From Candidatus Mediterraneibacter norwichensis (GTDB taxonomy: Bacteria; Bacillota; Clostridia; Lachnospirales; Lachnospiraceae): 60,447 nucleotides of DNA. This document shows positions 15,846 to 25,128 of this stretch, piece after piece. The stretch spans positions 1-60,447 of the forward strand of contig DXIU01000058.1 in NCBI GenBank assembly GCA_019112765.1, given 5' to 3'. The notes below the pieces were generated by a model. That model worked only from the letters and a program-made list of their open reading frames with translations. It ran no database searches and was not told the DNA's origin. Each line of letters starts with the position of its first letter. Position 1 is the stretch's first letter. The translations under genes were made by a program, and so were the position numbers.

Positions 15846-16505
15846 ATGAAAAAATATTTATCACTATTAAAAAATTCAAAGCTGTTTCAGGGAATCAGCG
15901 AGGATGAACTCATATCTATACTGGACTGCCTGTCCGCAGTCACGCGGAGTTATCGTAAGGGGGAATATGTCTTCAGCAGGGGAGAGCACATTGACAGTGT
16001 GGCGCTGCTGCTGGAGGGATGCATCCATATTCAGAAAGAAGATTACTGGGGGAATCTGAGTATCCTCAGTGAGATTTCAGAAGGGGAAATATTCGGTGAA
16101 GTGTATGCCTGTCTCGGAAGCGACGAAATACTGAATAACGCTGTTGCCGTAAAACCGGGTAAGGTGCTTTTTCTGGATGTGAAACGGATCCTTACCATGT
16201 GCCCGTCAGCCTGTCAGTTCCACGGGCGGCTGATTCGCAATCTTCTGGCTGTGCTTGCGCAAAAGAATAAAATGCTCACCCGGAAACTGGAGCATATGTC
16301 CAGAAGAACGACGAGGGAAAAGCTTCTGTCCTATCTGTCGGAGCAGTCCCAGAGGGCCGGAAGTCCGGTGTTTGATATTCCGTTTAACCGGCAGCAGCTC
16401 GCGGACTTTCTTTCCGTGGACCGGAGCGCGATGTCCGCAGAGCTGTGCAGGATGAGGGATGAGGGGATCCTCTCCTTTAACAGAAATCATTTTGTACTGA
16501 AATGA
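15846..16505 (+). CDS. Crp/Fnr-family transcriptional regulator, likely regulator of hcp
   Basis: 219 residues. Cyclic-nucleotide-binding-like beta barrel at residues ~15-120 (GEYVFSRGEHIDSVALLLEG and GEIFGEVYACLG), dimer helix, and C-terminal HTH (NRQQLADFLSVDRSAMSAEL). No N-terminal Fe-S cysteine cluster as in E. coli FNR. Its divergent position next to hcp suggests an HcpR-like role responding to NO or redox state; the effector is not visible in the sequence. AAAGGTG precedes the ATG. Confidence 0.9.
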   Translation: MKKYLSLLKNSKLFQGISEDELISILDCLSAVTRSYRKGEYVFSRGEHIDSVALLLEGCIHIQKEDYWGNLSILSEISEGEIFGEVYACLGSDEILNNAVAVKPGKVLFLDVKRILTMCPSACQFHGRLIRNLLAVLAQKNKMLTRKLEHMSRRTTREKLLSYLSEQSQRAGSPVFDIPFNRQQLADFLSVDRSAMSAELCRMRDEGILSFNRNHFVLK

Positions 16506-16537
16506 CAGATCTGAAGAGCGGACAGAACAGTCAGATC

Positions 16538-16561
16538 TGACCGTACCGTACGGTACGGTCA
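16538..16561. other. Perfect 24-bp palindrome across the pepT stop codon
   Basis: Each 12-nt half is the reverse complement of the other (TGACCGTACCGT then ACGGTACGGTCA). It lies between the convergent Crp/Fnr gene and pepT and includes the pepT stop. There is no T-run, so it is a poor intrinsic terminator. Possible protein-binding site or cruciform. Confidence 0.8.
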
Positions 16562-17788
16562 GAGCGCTGTCTGTTCCGCGTATATCTTCACAAGTTCCAG
16601 TGCGACGTCACAGGCCGCATCCATGCCCTCGGCGGTGATGTGCTCATAGGGACCGTGATATCCGTGGCCGCCGGTTCCCAGGTTGGGACAGGGAAGTCCC
16701 TTAAAGCTTAGCTGAGCGCCGTCTGTGCCGCCGCGGATGGGGAGAACAAGCGGTGTAACGCCTGCATTTTCGCAGGCTTTTTTCGCATTCTCAATCAGGT
16801 GCATACAGCCGGCGATAATTTCCGCCATGTTGCGGTACTGGTCTGTAATAGTGAGAGCAGCCGTGCCTCGTCCCCATTTCTCATTGATCGTTTTCTCTAT
16901 ATTCCGGAGCGTCTCTTTGCGCTCTTCAAATTTTTCTGCATCATGATCCCGGATGATATAGCGGAGTACTGCATGGCCCACGTCGCCCTGCATGTCAATG
17001 AGATGATAGAATCCCTCATATCCGTCTGTATCCCGGGGCGTTTCGCCCTGAGGCAGCATAGAGTTGATCTCCATGGCAACAAGAGAAGCGTTTACCATAA
17101 TGTCTTTGGCAGAACCCGGATGAACATTCACGCCGCTGATCCGGAATTCAGCTTTGGCGGCGTTGAAGTTCTCATACTGGATCTCGCCCTCCGTATCGCC
17201 GTCCAGTGTGTAGGCAAAGTCAGCGCCGAATTCTTCCACATCAAAATGAGCGGCGCCCATGCCGATCTCTTCGTCCGGAGTAAAGGCGATGGAAATGGGA
17301 CCGTGGGGGATATTCTCGTCCAGAATCCGTTCTGCCATGGTTATGATTTCAGCGATACCTGCCTTATCGTCAGCTCCCAGGATCGTTGTTCCATCGCTTG
17401 TGATCAGGGTGCGCCCTTTCAGGTCTTTCAGATGCGGAAACATATCCGGCGACAGGATGCGGCCGCTTGTGCCAAGGGGAAGTTCCCGGCCGTTGTAGTC
17501 TTCATGAATCACCGGGATGATCCGCCGGTCGCAGAAGTCGGATACTGTGTCCAGATGAGCGATGAATCCCAGCTTCGGCCGGTCTTCGTAACCCGGCGTG
17601 GCGGGAATGTGCGCGTACAGGCAGCACCGGGTGTCCACTTTCACGTCTGTGATCCCCATAGTAAAAAGTTCCCGGTACAGATGGTGGGCAAGTTCGAACT
17701 GGCAGGCGGAAGAGGGTACGGTATCGCTTTCCTCGTCGCTGGGAGTTCTGACTGCAGCGTATTTTAATAATCTTTCGAATGCTTTCAT
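16559..17788 (-). CDS. pepT: Peptidase T (tripeptide aminopeptidase)
   Basis: 409 residues, normal length. M20-family zinc aminopeptidase removing N-terminal residues from tripeptides in the cytoplasm. Metal-site motifs: GFIAHLDTVSD (His, Asp), ILGADDKAG (bridging Asp), PDEEIGMG (catalytic Glu and Glu ligand), TLDGD and, at the end, LGTGGHGYHGPYE (His). A LysR gene lies 33 bp upstream on the same strand and may be co-transcribed. The stop falls in the palindrome at 16538-16561. Confidence 0.96.
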   Translation of the reverse strand: MKAFERLLKYAAVRTPSDEESDTVPSSACQFELAHHLYRELFTMGITDVKVDTRCCLYAHIPATPGYEDRPKLGFIAHLDTVSDFCDRRIIPVIHEDYNGRELPLGTSGRILSPDMFPHLKDLKGRTLITSDGTTILGADDKAGIAEIITMAERILDENIPHGPISIAFTPDEEIGMGAAHFDVEEFGADFAYTLDGDTEGEIQYENFNAAKAEFRISGVNVHPGSAKDIMVNASLVAMEINSMLPQGETPRDTDGYEGFYHLIDMQGDVGHAVLRYIIRDHDAEKFEERKETLRNIEKTINEKWGRGTAALTITDQYRNMAEIIAGCMHLIENAKKACENAGVTPLVLPIRGGTDGAQLSFKGLPCPNLGTGGHGYHGPYEHITAEGMDAACDVALELVKIYAEQTAL

Positions 17789-17821
17789 TTTAATTTTCAG
17801 CTCCTTATTTCAGTTTTCAAA

Positions 17822-18739
17822 TCAAAGTGATGTATTTAAATAAGACGGATCATGGAGTGCTTTTCGGACAATTTCCAGAAAGGCTGCCGCATCTCCTGAA
17901 ATATCCGGTGAGTACAGAAGTCCGTATGGTACAGTAAACTCCCAGTCAGCAGGAAGTGTGACCAGTGCGGGGTGAATATCCGCCCATGCGTCCAGCGTCA
18001 GCAGAAGAGAACCGGTTGCCTCACAGGTATTGAATGTTTCCATATCGTAAAAATAGTGCGCATCTTCAAGAATAATCTGTGGGTGCGTCATTTTTATGAT
18101 TTCTCTGAAATGATCCAGATAAAGAGTATCTCCGCCTTTTACCACGATCAGATGCTCGCCGTGAAGATCATTCAGCGACAGGCGGTTTTTTAAAGCAAGG
18201 TGATGATTCCGGGGAACCGCGATACACAGCTTATATCTGCCCAGTTCCAGAAAACAGCTCATATTCTGCATTTGCCGCGAGTTAAAAGCGCCAACCATAA
18301 AATCCATCTTTTTTCCCAGAGAGGCTACCACAGACAGAATCTGTTCATGATCATCGTCATAAGGTATGATCTTGAAACGGTACTCCGAGGGGGCAGGACT
18401 GACCCTGTTCCAGAGGTCGGTCAGGACTTTGCCCGGATTCAGGAAAGAGGACCCGATCCGGATTGTTTTCTGCTCACACCGCTGGATTGTCTGCGCATGA
18501 AGTACGGCAGCGTCTGATTCGGCCATGATCTGCTTCGCGGACTGATAAATATATTTCCCTGCTTCGGTCAGTTCAATCCCGTGGTTTGTGCGTTTCAGCA
18601 GTGTAAGCCCCAGGCGCTCTTCCAGAGCGTTCATCTGTTTCATGACAGATGCCGGTGTAACAAACAGATCTTCTGCAGCTTTCGACAGGCTTCCGCGTTC
18701 TGCGACCTGAACGAAGGTCTTTATCTGCTGGCTGTACAT
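17822..18739 (-). CDS. LysR-family transcriptional regulator
   Basis: 305 residues. HTH at residues 1-60 (FVQVAERGSLSKAAEDLFVT then PASVMKQMNALEERLGL) and a two-lobed effector domain from ~90. The ATG at 18739 has GGAGG at 7 nt. It is followed closely by pepT on the same strand, so it may regulate that gene or peptide use. Not closely similar to the LysR at 10169. Effector unknown. Confidence 0.88.
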   Translation of the reverse strand: MYSQQIKTFVQVAERGSLSKAAEDLFVTPASVMKQMNALEERLGLTLLKRTNHGIELTEAGKYIYQSAKQIMAESDAAVLHAQTIQRCEQKTIRIGSSFLNPGKVLTDLWNRVSPAPSEYRFKIIPYDDDHEQILSVVASLGKKMDFMVGAFNSRQMQNMSCFLELGRYKLCIAVPRNHHLALKNRLSLNDLHGEHLIVVKGGDTLYLDHFREIIKMTHPQIILEDAHYFYDMETFNTCEATGSLLLTLDAWADIHPALVTLPADWEFTVPYGLLYSPDISGDAAAFLEIVRKALHDPSYLNTSL

Positions 18740-18797
18740 GAAAATTCCTCCTTGACTGTATTTACTTACAGTAAATGCATTGTAGCATTTCTGGTAA

Positions 18798-19298
18798 TTC
18801 CGGGTCAAGGCAAATATAAGAGAAAAACAGACACTGGCCATTCAGAAATTCTTTTTCCTGCTTACAGGAATTTATGGAATTCTTCTGGTTATCCGTTCTG
18901 CTTCTTCTGTTTCCTTTTCGGCAGGTCTGGTTTATCCGGTTATTACTCTTTTCTGTGCAGGGATGTATGTTCTGTTTTATGTCCGCAGAAAATGGTTCTG
19001 GCAGGGAACTGCCGGTATGTTTCTTATTTTTGGAGTTTCCGCGGCACTGCAGTGGGATGTGTTCGCAGAGCAGACCCTTGCTCTGGCAGGAAGTCTTGCA
19101 GGCACGGTGCAGGGAGAGCAGGATGTGACTTTCCCGGTTTTATTTATTATGTTTATTTTTTCGGGGTTTTTCTTTGTCCTTGAGATTATCTGCGGGCGGC
19201 ATTTGCTGCCCTATATTATCACTACAGGGTTTATGACAGGCGCTCCTGAACAGAAGAAGATTTTGCAGAGAAACTGTCCGGAGAGCTGCCCTGCATAA
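18798..19298 (+). pseudogene. Membrane-protein frame lacking a standard start
   Basis: Open from 18798 to 19298 (~166 codons), with four to five hydrophobic segments (for instance FFFLLTGIYGILLVIRSAS, FPVLFIMFIFSGFFFVLEII). The protein-like region begins near REKQTLAIQKF at about 18819, but no ATG, GTG or TTG lies before the first segment; an ATA stands where an ATG would be expected, and the first ATG (18963) is inside the protein. Either the start codon has mutated or the gene is decayed. Family not recognised. Confidence 0.45.
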
Positions 19299-19446
19299 AC
19301 CGGGATGAGGCAGATTATTGATTTTAAACCTTCCTGACCGGTTCACGAAAGCCGGAAGACTGTGTTACAATAACTGTGTTACATGCAGTCCGGACCGATT
19401 ATACCGGTCTGTCCGGCTTTGCCGGAATAAAGGAGGATTTACCGGA

Positions 19447-21156
19447 ATGAAAGTCATTGATTTTAAGGATGCAAAATGCCGTCACTGCTACAAATGTGTG
19501 CGCCACTGCGCGGTGAAGGCCATCGCGGTCAGAGACGAACAGGCAAGGATCATGGTTGACCACTGCATCAACTGCGGCCGCTGCCTGGAAGTCTGTCCCC
19601 AGAACGCCAAGACATTTGCCAGTGATCTGGAGCGGGTGAAGGGATATCTGCGGCAGGGCTGCCGTACCGTAATCTCCATAGCGCCGTCCTATGCAGGTGT
19701 GCTGGAGTTCGACACACCGGGACAGGTGGTGGATGCTCTGGAGAAGCTTGGATTTGCGGAAGTAAGAGAGACAGCCGAGGGCGCCGCTCTTGTAACCAAT
19801 GAGTATAAGAAACTGGTCCGCGAGGCGAAAATGCCCAATATTATTACTACATGCTGCCCCAGTGTAAATGATCTGATCGAAAAATATTACCCGGACTGTG
19901 CAGAAATGATGGCTCCCGTAGTCTCTCCCATGGCGGCGCACGGACGCTATATCAAAAAACTGTACGGACCGGATGTGAAAGTGGTATTTCTGGGCCCCTG
20001 CATTGCCAAAAAGCAGGAGGCTGAAGGCGACGAGAGAGTTGCCGGGGCAATCGACGGAATCCTTACTTTTGAGGAGCTGGCAGTCTGGCTGAACGAGGCG
20101 GGAATTGACCTTCATGCCTGTACGGATAAGCCCATGGGCAATCCGGATCCAAAGATCAACCGGCTCTATCCGGTCAGCGGCGGCGTGATCCAGTCGGTAA
20201 TAACGGAAGAAGAGGCGGACGGATACCATAAGGTATTCGTAGACGGTCTGGAGAACTGTATGGAGATGCTGGAGTGCCTCCGGAAGGGAGAGCTGGATCA
20301 CTGCTTTATCGAGGCAAATGTCTGTGAAGGCGGCTGCGTGAAAGGACCTGCTTCTGCTCATTGGAATACATCTTATGTAAAAACAAAAGTGAAAATTGAA
20401 AACGCTGTATCCTATAAGGCTGCACGTGACCTGCCGGATATGAGCCCGGAGGAAATGACAAAGAAGTTCGGCGGCCGGAGTCTTTCCGATCCCATGCCGT
20501 CGGAGGAGCAGATTACCCGCATTCTCAGATCCACAGGCAAATATTCGCCTGCCGATGAACTGAACTGCGGCGCCTGCGGGTATTCCACCTGCCGGGAAAA
20601 GGCCGCGGCTGTTTTTCAGGGAAAGGCGGAACTGTCCATGTGTATGCCTTATGCCCTGACAAAGGCAGAGTCCATGTCCAATGTCGTACTGGATGCTACG
20701 CCGAATATGATCTTTGTTGTGGGAAATGATATGAAGATCCTGGACTGCAACCGGAAAGGACAGGAACTTCTCGGCGTGGGTCATGACGAGGCAGTGCAGC
20801 GGTATATATTTGAGTTTATAGAGACAGAAGATATTGAAGAGACCCTTCTTACCAGGGAGTCTGTCCTGAATAAAAAAGTAAAGCTGGAAAAGGGCAGAAT
20901 AACGGCAGAAGAGAGCATTGTATATATTGAAAATCTGGATGCGGTTCTGGTCATGTTCCGGGATATAACCCGGGAGGAAAAAATCAGGGAACAGCATTAT
21001 AACCTGAAAGTCGAGACCGTTGAGATGGCCCGGAAAGTTATCGAGAAACAGATGATGGTGGCCCAGGAGATTGCGGGACTGCTGGGAGAGACCACGGCGG
21101 AGACCAAGGTGACTCTGACAAAGCTGCGGGATTCTATTCTGAACGAGGAGGACTAG
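19447..21156 (+). CDS. Sensory [FeFe]-hydrogenase with ferredoxin, Fe-S and PAS domains (HsfB-like, group C)
   Basis: 569 residues. Two [4Fe-4S] ferredoxin motifs (C11/C14/C17/C21 and C40/C43/C46/C50), then the hydrogenase H-domain with L1 TTCCPSV (C136, C137), L2 GPCIAKKQE (C185) and L3 EANVCEGGCVKGP (C293, C297), a four-cysteine Fe-S domain (LNCGACGYSTC, ~408) and a PAS domain (~440-540), with a coiled-coil end. This architecture is that of putative H2-sensing hydrogenases of Clostridia. L1 and L2 deviate from TSCCPxW and MPC. AAAGGAGG precedes the ATG. Paired with a phosphatase 4 nt downstream. Sensing is inferred from architecture. Confidence 0.93.
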   Translation: MKVIDFKDAKCRHCYKCVRHCAVKAIAVRDEQARIMVDHCINCGRCLEVCPQNAKTFASDLERVKGYLRQGCRTVISIAPSYAGVLEFDTPGQVVDALEKLGFAEVRETAEGAALVTNEYKKLVREAKMPNIITTCCPSVNDLIEKYYPDCAEMMAPVVSPMAAHGRYIKKLYGPDVKVVFLGPCIAKKQEAEGDERVAGAIDGILTFEELAVWLNEAGIDLHACTDKPMGNPDPKINRLYPVSGGVIQSVITEEEADGYHKVFVDGLENCMEMLECLRKGELDHCFIEANVCEGGCVKGPASAHWNTSYVKTKVKIENAVSYKAARDLPDMSPEEMTKKFGGRSLSDPMPSEEQITRILRSTGKYSPADELNCGACGYSTCREKAAAVFQGKAELSMCMPYALTKAESMSNVVLDATPNMIFVVGNDMKILDCNRKGQELLGVGHDEAVQRYIFEFIETEDIEETLLTRESVLNKKVKLEKGRITAEESIVYIENLDAVLVMFRDITREEKIREQHYNLKVETVEMARKVIEKQMMVAQEIAGLLGETTAETKVTLTKLRDSILNEED

Positions 21157-21160
21157 GCCT

Positions 21161-22336
21161 ATGAGTGTAAGTATTGATGTGGCCTGGAGAAGTCTGAATA
21201 AGTATCAGGAGGAACTGTGCGGAGACAAAGTGGAGATTCTCAAAACCGGTGATTCAGATATCGTGATTCTGGCCGACGGTATGGGCAGCGGGGTAAAAGC
21301 CAATATACTGGCCACTCTGACGTCAAAAATACTGGGCACTATGCTCCGGGAAGGGGCTGCCATAGAATCCTGTGTGGAAACCATTGCCAGAACGCTTCCG
21401 GTATGCAAAGTGCGGAAGGTTGCCTATGCCACATTTTCCATCCTGCAGATCTTCCACAGCGGGCAGGCGTATCTGGCAGAATTTGACAATCCTTCCTGCG
21501 TCTTTATCCGGGATGGAAAAATTCTGGATTACCCGTATAAAGTGCGGGAAATCGAAGGGAAAAAGATCCATGAGTACCGGTTTCAGGTGAAGAAGAATGA
21601 CTGTTTTGTATTGATGAGCGACGGCGTGATTTACGCAGGCGCCGGTTCGATCCTGAATATGCAGGGCTGGACCTGGGAGGCTATGGCAGAATATACGCTG
21701 AAGTGTACGAAGAAGACGCTGTCAGCTTCCCGGCTGGCAGTCCTTCTGAGCCAGGCCTGTGATGAGCTTTATGAAGAAAGGCCCGGCGATGATACAACCA
21801 TTGCCGTCGCCAGAGTGATTGAGCGCAGAATTGTAAATATATTTACCGGTCCTCCAAAGGACAAAGCCGATGACGACCGGCTTATGCATGAATTCATGCG
21901 CTCCGAAGGGAAAAAAGTCGTTTCCGGCGGCACCAGTTCCAATATAGCTGCCCGTTTCCTGGGCAAAGAAATCATAACCCGGGCGGACAGCGCTGATCCG
22001 GATGTACCGCCTGCGGCAGAGATCGAAGGAATTGATCTGGTAACAGAAGGAGTGCTCACTCTTGGAAAATGCCTGAAGCTTCTGAAAAAATACGCGAACG
22101 GTGAGTTTGATGAGGAATTTTTTGACGAACTGGATGCCGATAACGGCGCTTCCCGGCTGGCAAAGCTGCTGATCGAGGAGTGTACGGAGCTGAATCTCTT
22201 TGTAGGAACTTCCGTAAATAAGGCACACAAAAATTCAGAGCTGAGCTTTGACCTGAGTATGCGGATGAATCTGGTAGAACAGCTCATCCGTATAATGAAA
22301 CAGATGGGGAAGCATGTTTCGGCAAAATATTACTGA
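21161..22336 (+). CDS. PP2C/SpoIIE-type protein phosphatase, partner of the sensory hydrogenase
   Basis: 391 residues. PP2C-like phosphatase core with metal-binding aspartates in VILADGMGSGVKAN (~30), LMSDGV (~150) and RPGDDTTIAVARV (~208). A C-terminal ~170-residue extension of unknown fold follows. It starts 4 nt after the hydrogenase stop, so the two are co-translated. In Clostridia such phosphatases accompany group C sensory hydrogenases and are thought to turn H2 or redox sensing into serine/threonine dephosphorylation. The target protein is not apparent here. Confidence 0.9.
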   Translation: MSVSIDVAWRSLNKYQEELCGDKVEILKTGDSDIVILADGMGSGVKANILATLTSKILGTMLREGAAIESCVETIARTLPVCKVRKVAYATFSILQIFHSGQAYLAEFDNPSCVFIRDGKILDYPYKVREIEGKKIHEYRFQVKKNDCFVLMSDGVIYAGAGSILNMQGWTWEAMAEYTLKCTKKTLSASRLAVLLSQACDELYEERPGDDTTIAVARVIERRIVNIFTGPPKDKADDDRLMHEFMRSEGKKVVSGGTSSNIAARFLGKEIITRADSADPDVPPAAEIEGIDLVTEGVLTLGKCLKLLKKYANGEFDEEFFDELDADNGASRLAKLLIEECTELNLFVGTSVNKAHKNSELSFDLSMRMNLVEQLIRIMKQMGKHVSAKYY

Positions 22337-22360
22337 TGCTGAATAGCTGACAAAACAAAT

Positions 22361-22394
22361 ACAGCAGGGATTTCCAGGAGAAAATCCCTGCTGT
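22361..22394. terminator. Hairpin between convergent phosphatase and aroA
   Basis: ACAGCAGGGATTT (22361-22373) pairs with AAATCCCTGCTGT (22382-22394). On the minus strand it is followed by ATTTGTTTTG, so it best fits the end of the tyrA-aroA transcript. Confidence 0.75.
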
Positions 22395-22443
22395 CCGTCA
22401 TTCTGTATGAGATATATTACACGGGAATATACACAGATGCGGT

Positions 22444-23733
22444 TTAAAGCAGCTCTTCAAATGTATCATAAAAAGAGGGATAGGAGACATCCACACATTG
22501 ACTGTCCAGGATGCGGGTACGTCCTTCTGCTGCCAGTGCGGCAATGCTGAATGCCATGGCGATACGGTGATCCAGCAGAGTATGGATGGAAGCACCTTTA
22601 AGCCTGCCGCCTTTGATAATCATGCCGTCTTCAGTGGGAGTAACGTCACATCCCATTGCCTTCAGATTGTCGGTGACAGTTTCGATGCGGTCGGTTTCCT
22701 TCACTTTCAGTTCCGCCGCGTCCCGGATGACAGTCGTTCCTTCTGCTACAGCGGCCATAACGGCGATAATGGGGATTTCATCAATCAGGGCAGGAATAAT
22801 ATCTCCCTCGATAACTGTACCGTGGAGCTGACTTGTCTTTACCGTAATGTCGGCGATTTTCTCTCCTCCTTCTGTCCGTTCATTGCTCAGTCTGATCTGT
22901 GCGCCCATATCGTCACATACCTTCAGAATTCCGGCGCGGGTAGGATTAATGCCTACATTTGTGATACAGATCTCGGAGTCCGGAACGATCAGTCCTGCCG
23001 CGATAAAGTATGCAGCGGAGGAAATGTCTCCAGGTACCGTGATCTTCTGCCCGTGCAGTTCCCGGCAGGGCTGAACAATGGCCGTAGTTCTGGAGCAGTC
23101 CAGCTCATGGACAGAGCGGATATCCGCGCCGAATTCTTTCAGCATCAGCTCTGTGTGGTTCCGGGAAAGACCGGGTTCTGTTACAGAGGTCTCCCCTTCG
23201 GCATAAAGCCCGGCAAGAAGAATACAGGATTTTACCTGCGCGCTTGCGACCGGCGAATCATAGTGTATGCCGTGAAGCCGGGAGGGGGCAATGTACAGCG
23301 GAGCACATCCGTTGTGCAGGATGCTGGAGATATCCGCGCCCATCTGAGTAAGGGGATCGATGATACGCTTCATGGGACGGGAATTTAATGACTCGTCCCC
23401 GGAAAGTTTTGATTCGAAAGGCTGTCCGGCAAGGATTCCCGAAAGCAGGCGGGTTGTGGTACCGCTGTTTCCTACATCCAGGATATGGGTCGGAGCAGAG
23501 AGACCGTGAAGTCCTTTTCCGTGAACAGTGACTGTGGAGCCCTCCTGTTCGATTTCAATGCCCAGCGTGCGAAAGCAGCGTATTGTAGCCAGGCAGTCCG
23601 CGCCCGGGAGAAAATTGTGAATTTCTGTAGTGCCGTCGGCAATGGAGCCGAACATAATGCCTCTGTGGGAGATGGATTTGTCCCCCGGGACAGATACGGT
23701 TCCTTTCAGTCCAGTAATGCCGCATAATTCCAT
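22444..23733 (-). CDS. aroA: 3-phosphoshikimate 1-carboxyvinyltransferase (EPSP synthase)
   Basis: 429 residues, normal length. Sixth step of the shikimate pathway: transfers enolpyruvyl from PEP to shikimate-3-phosphate. Seen motifs: SVPGDKSISHRG (N-terminal S3P/PEP site), LDVGNSGTTTRLLSG, and ELKVKETDRIETV near residue 340. It lies 50 bp downstream of tyrA on the same strand, so the two aromatic-amino-acid genes are probably one transcript. Confidence 0.96.
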   Translation of the reverse strand: MELCGITGLKGTVSVPGDKSISHRGIMFGSIADGTTEIHNFLPGADCLATIRCFRTLGIEIEQEGSTVTVHGKGLHGLSAPTHILDVGNSGTTTRLLSGILAGQPFESKLSGDESLNSRPMKRIIDPLTQMGADISSILHNGCAPLYIAPSRLHGIHYDSPVASAQVKSCILLAGLYAEGETSVTEPGLSRNHTELMLKEFGADIRSVHELDCSRTTAIVQPCRELHGQKITVPGDISSAAYFIAAGLIVPDSEICITNVGINPTRAGILKVCDDMGAQIRLSNERTEGGEKIADITVKTSQLHGTVIEGDIIPALIDEIPIIAVMAAVAEGTTVIRDAAELKVKETDRIETVTDNLKAMGCDVTPTEDGMIIKGGRLKGASIHTLLDHRIAMAFSIAALAAEGRTRILDSQCVDVSYPSFYDTFEELL

Positions 23734-23783
23734 AATAATCTGATTCCTTTCTTCGTTTTTGTTTTGTTACAGCACGGGGCTGT

Positions 23784-24881
23784 TTATACTTCATATACTA
23801 TATACCGGTATTTCTGAAGCAGAGCGGCTGCTTTTGTACATGCAGGCTCCTGATAGAATTCAATGCGAAGAACACCCTCTTCAAATTCCCTGTTGTGCAC
23901 GATTCCGATATTTTTGATATTGATATTGTTGCTGGCAAGAATCGTGGCAATTGTGGCGATTCCTCCGGCTTCGTCAATAATATCGCAGTAAAGGGCAAAC
24001 TGCTTTTTGATAGGTCCGGCAGAAGTGTTGGGCATGGAGTCCCTGTAATCCCGGGATGACTCGAAAAGAGAGTACAGTTCATCCTCATTGCCTGTATCAA
24101 CGGATGTTTTCGTTTTCTCCAGTGCTTCAATATAATGTCCCAGTATGCGGGAAATATTTCCCCGGTTTTTCAGACACACCTGCTGCCACATGACCGGAGA
24201 AGAGGATGCGATTCGTGTAATATCCTTGAATCCGCCGGCCGCCAGAGCCTTCATCAGCTCGTCTTCCGTATCTGTATCATGGACAAAGTTTACCAGTGTG
24301 GCCGCAATAATATGGGGAAGATGGCTGATTGTTCCGGTGATAAAGTCATGTTCCCGGTAGTCCAGAACAATGGGAAGGGCCTTCAGGGATTCAATAAAAT
24401 TTTTGTATGCCTCCACTTTTTCTTTCCCGATTTTTGCCGCCGGGGTAAGGATATAGTAGGCATTTTCGATCAGGTGAGCCTTTGCGTTGCTGAATCCGCT
24501 TTTTTCAGACCCGGCCATAGGATGGCCGCCGATAAAATTTTCTTCCATTCCCAGCGCGGCAACCTCTTCATGGATGGAAGTCTTGACACTTCCCACATCT
24601 GTCAGAATACAGTCTTTTCCTGCCAGATCTTTCAGCTGTGACAGATAGGCCGTGTTATATGCAACCGGTGTGCACAGAAAGATGTAGCTGCAGTCTCTGA
24701 AATTATCGTCGATAGAAGAGCAGGCCGTGTGGATCGTCCCCTCCTGTACGGCAAGGGCGAGAGTCTCCCGGCTTTTGTCGAAGGCGGCGATCTCCCAGTC
24801 CGGATAGTATCTGCGGACTGCTTTCGCGATAGAACCGCCGATCAGGCCCAGCCCTATAAAGCCTATTTTTTTATGTTCCAT
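23784..24881 (-). CDS. tyrA: Prephenate dehydrogenase with C-terminal ACT domain
   Basis: 365 residues. Oxidative decarboxylation of prephenate to 4-hydroxyphenylpyruvate for tyrosine. N-terminal NAD-binding motif GFIGLGLIGGSIAKA, then GGHPMAGSEKSG and the helical dimer domain (~170-285). An ACT-like regulatory domain fills ~295-365 (DIIDEAGGIATIATILASNN), which suggests feedback control by tyrosine. First gene of the tyrA-aroA pair. The 247-bp gap to the divergent EF-G gene holds its promoter and a 9-bp inverted repeat (CATAACTAA at 24953, TTAGTTATG at 25003). Confidence 0.95.
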   Translation of the reverse strand: MEHKKIGFIGLGLIGGSIAKAVRRYYPDWEIAAFDKSRETLALAVQEGTIHTACSSIDDNFRDCSYIFLCTPVAYNTAYLSQLKDLAGKDCILTDVGSVKTSIHEEVAALGMEENFIGGHPMAGSEKSGFSNAKAHLIENAYYILTPAAKIGKEKVEAYKNFIESLKALPIVLDYREHDFITGTISHLPHIIAATLVNFVHDTDTEDELMKALAAGGFKDITRIASSSPVMWQQVCLKNRGNISRILGHYIEALEKTKTSVDTGNEDELYSLFESSRDYRDSMPNTSAGPIKKQFALYCDIIDEAGGIATIATILASNNINIKNIGIVHNREFEEGVLRIEFYQEPACTKAAALLQKYRYIVYEV

Positions 24882-25030
24882 GATATTTGAAATCCTTTCA
24901 ATAATAAATATAGCAGTTCTGCAGACGGATAAAAGCCGCAGACCGATTTTGGCATAACTAAAAATATTTTATCACTTTGCCTTGCAAAAGTAAATAAATG
25001 CATTAGTTATGTGAAAAATTCATAAAAGAG

Positions 25031-25099
25031 TTGTAATTATGATGGATTTTTAGTACAATGTACCCATGATGTGCACGCCTGTAGAGGAAACAGGTGTGC
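25031..25099 (+). promoter_or_regulatory. Promoter and 5'-UTR hairpin of the EF-G paralogue
   Basis: TTGTAA (25031-25036), 17-bp spacer, TACAAT (25054-25059). About 13 nt downstream GCACGCCTGT (25073-25082) pairs with ACAGGTGTGC (25090-25099) around a 7-nt loop. The hairpin would be near the 5' end of the mRNA, about 30 nt before the start codon; it could stabilise the message or control it. Confidence 0.7.
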
Positions 25100-25128
25100 A
25101 GAATAACTACATACAAGGAGGCAGCAGC

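Noticed and set aside
19399-20997. 532-codon frame antisense to the sensory hydrogenase
   Set aside because: It mirrors a strongly conserved gene with all Fe-S motifs and has no start signal or recognisable domain; a codon-usage shadow.
24953-25011. CATAACTAA/TTAGTTATG inverted repeat as an attachment site
   Set aside because: It lies between ordinary divergent chromosomal genes with no mobile DNA near; at most a weak regulatory symmetry.
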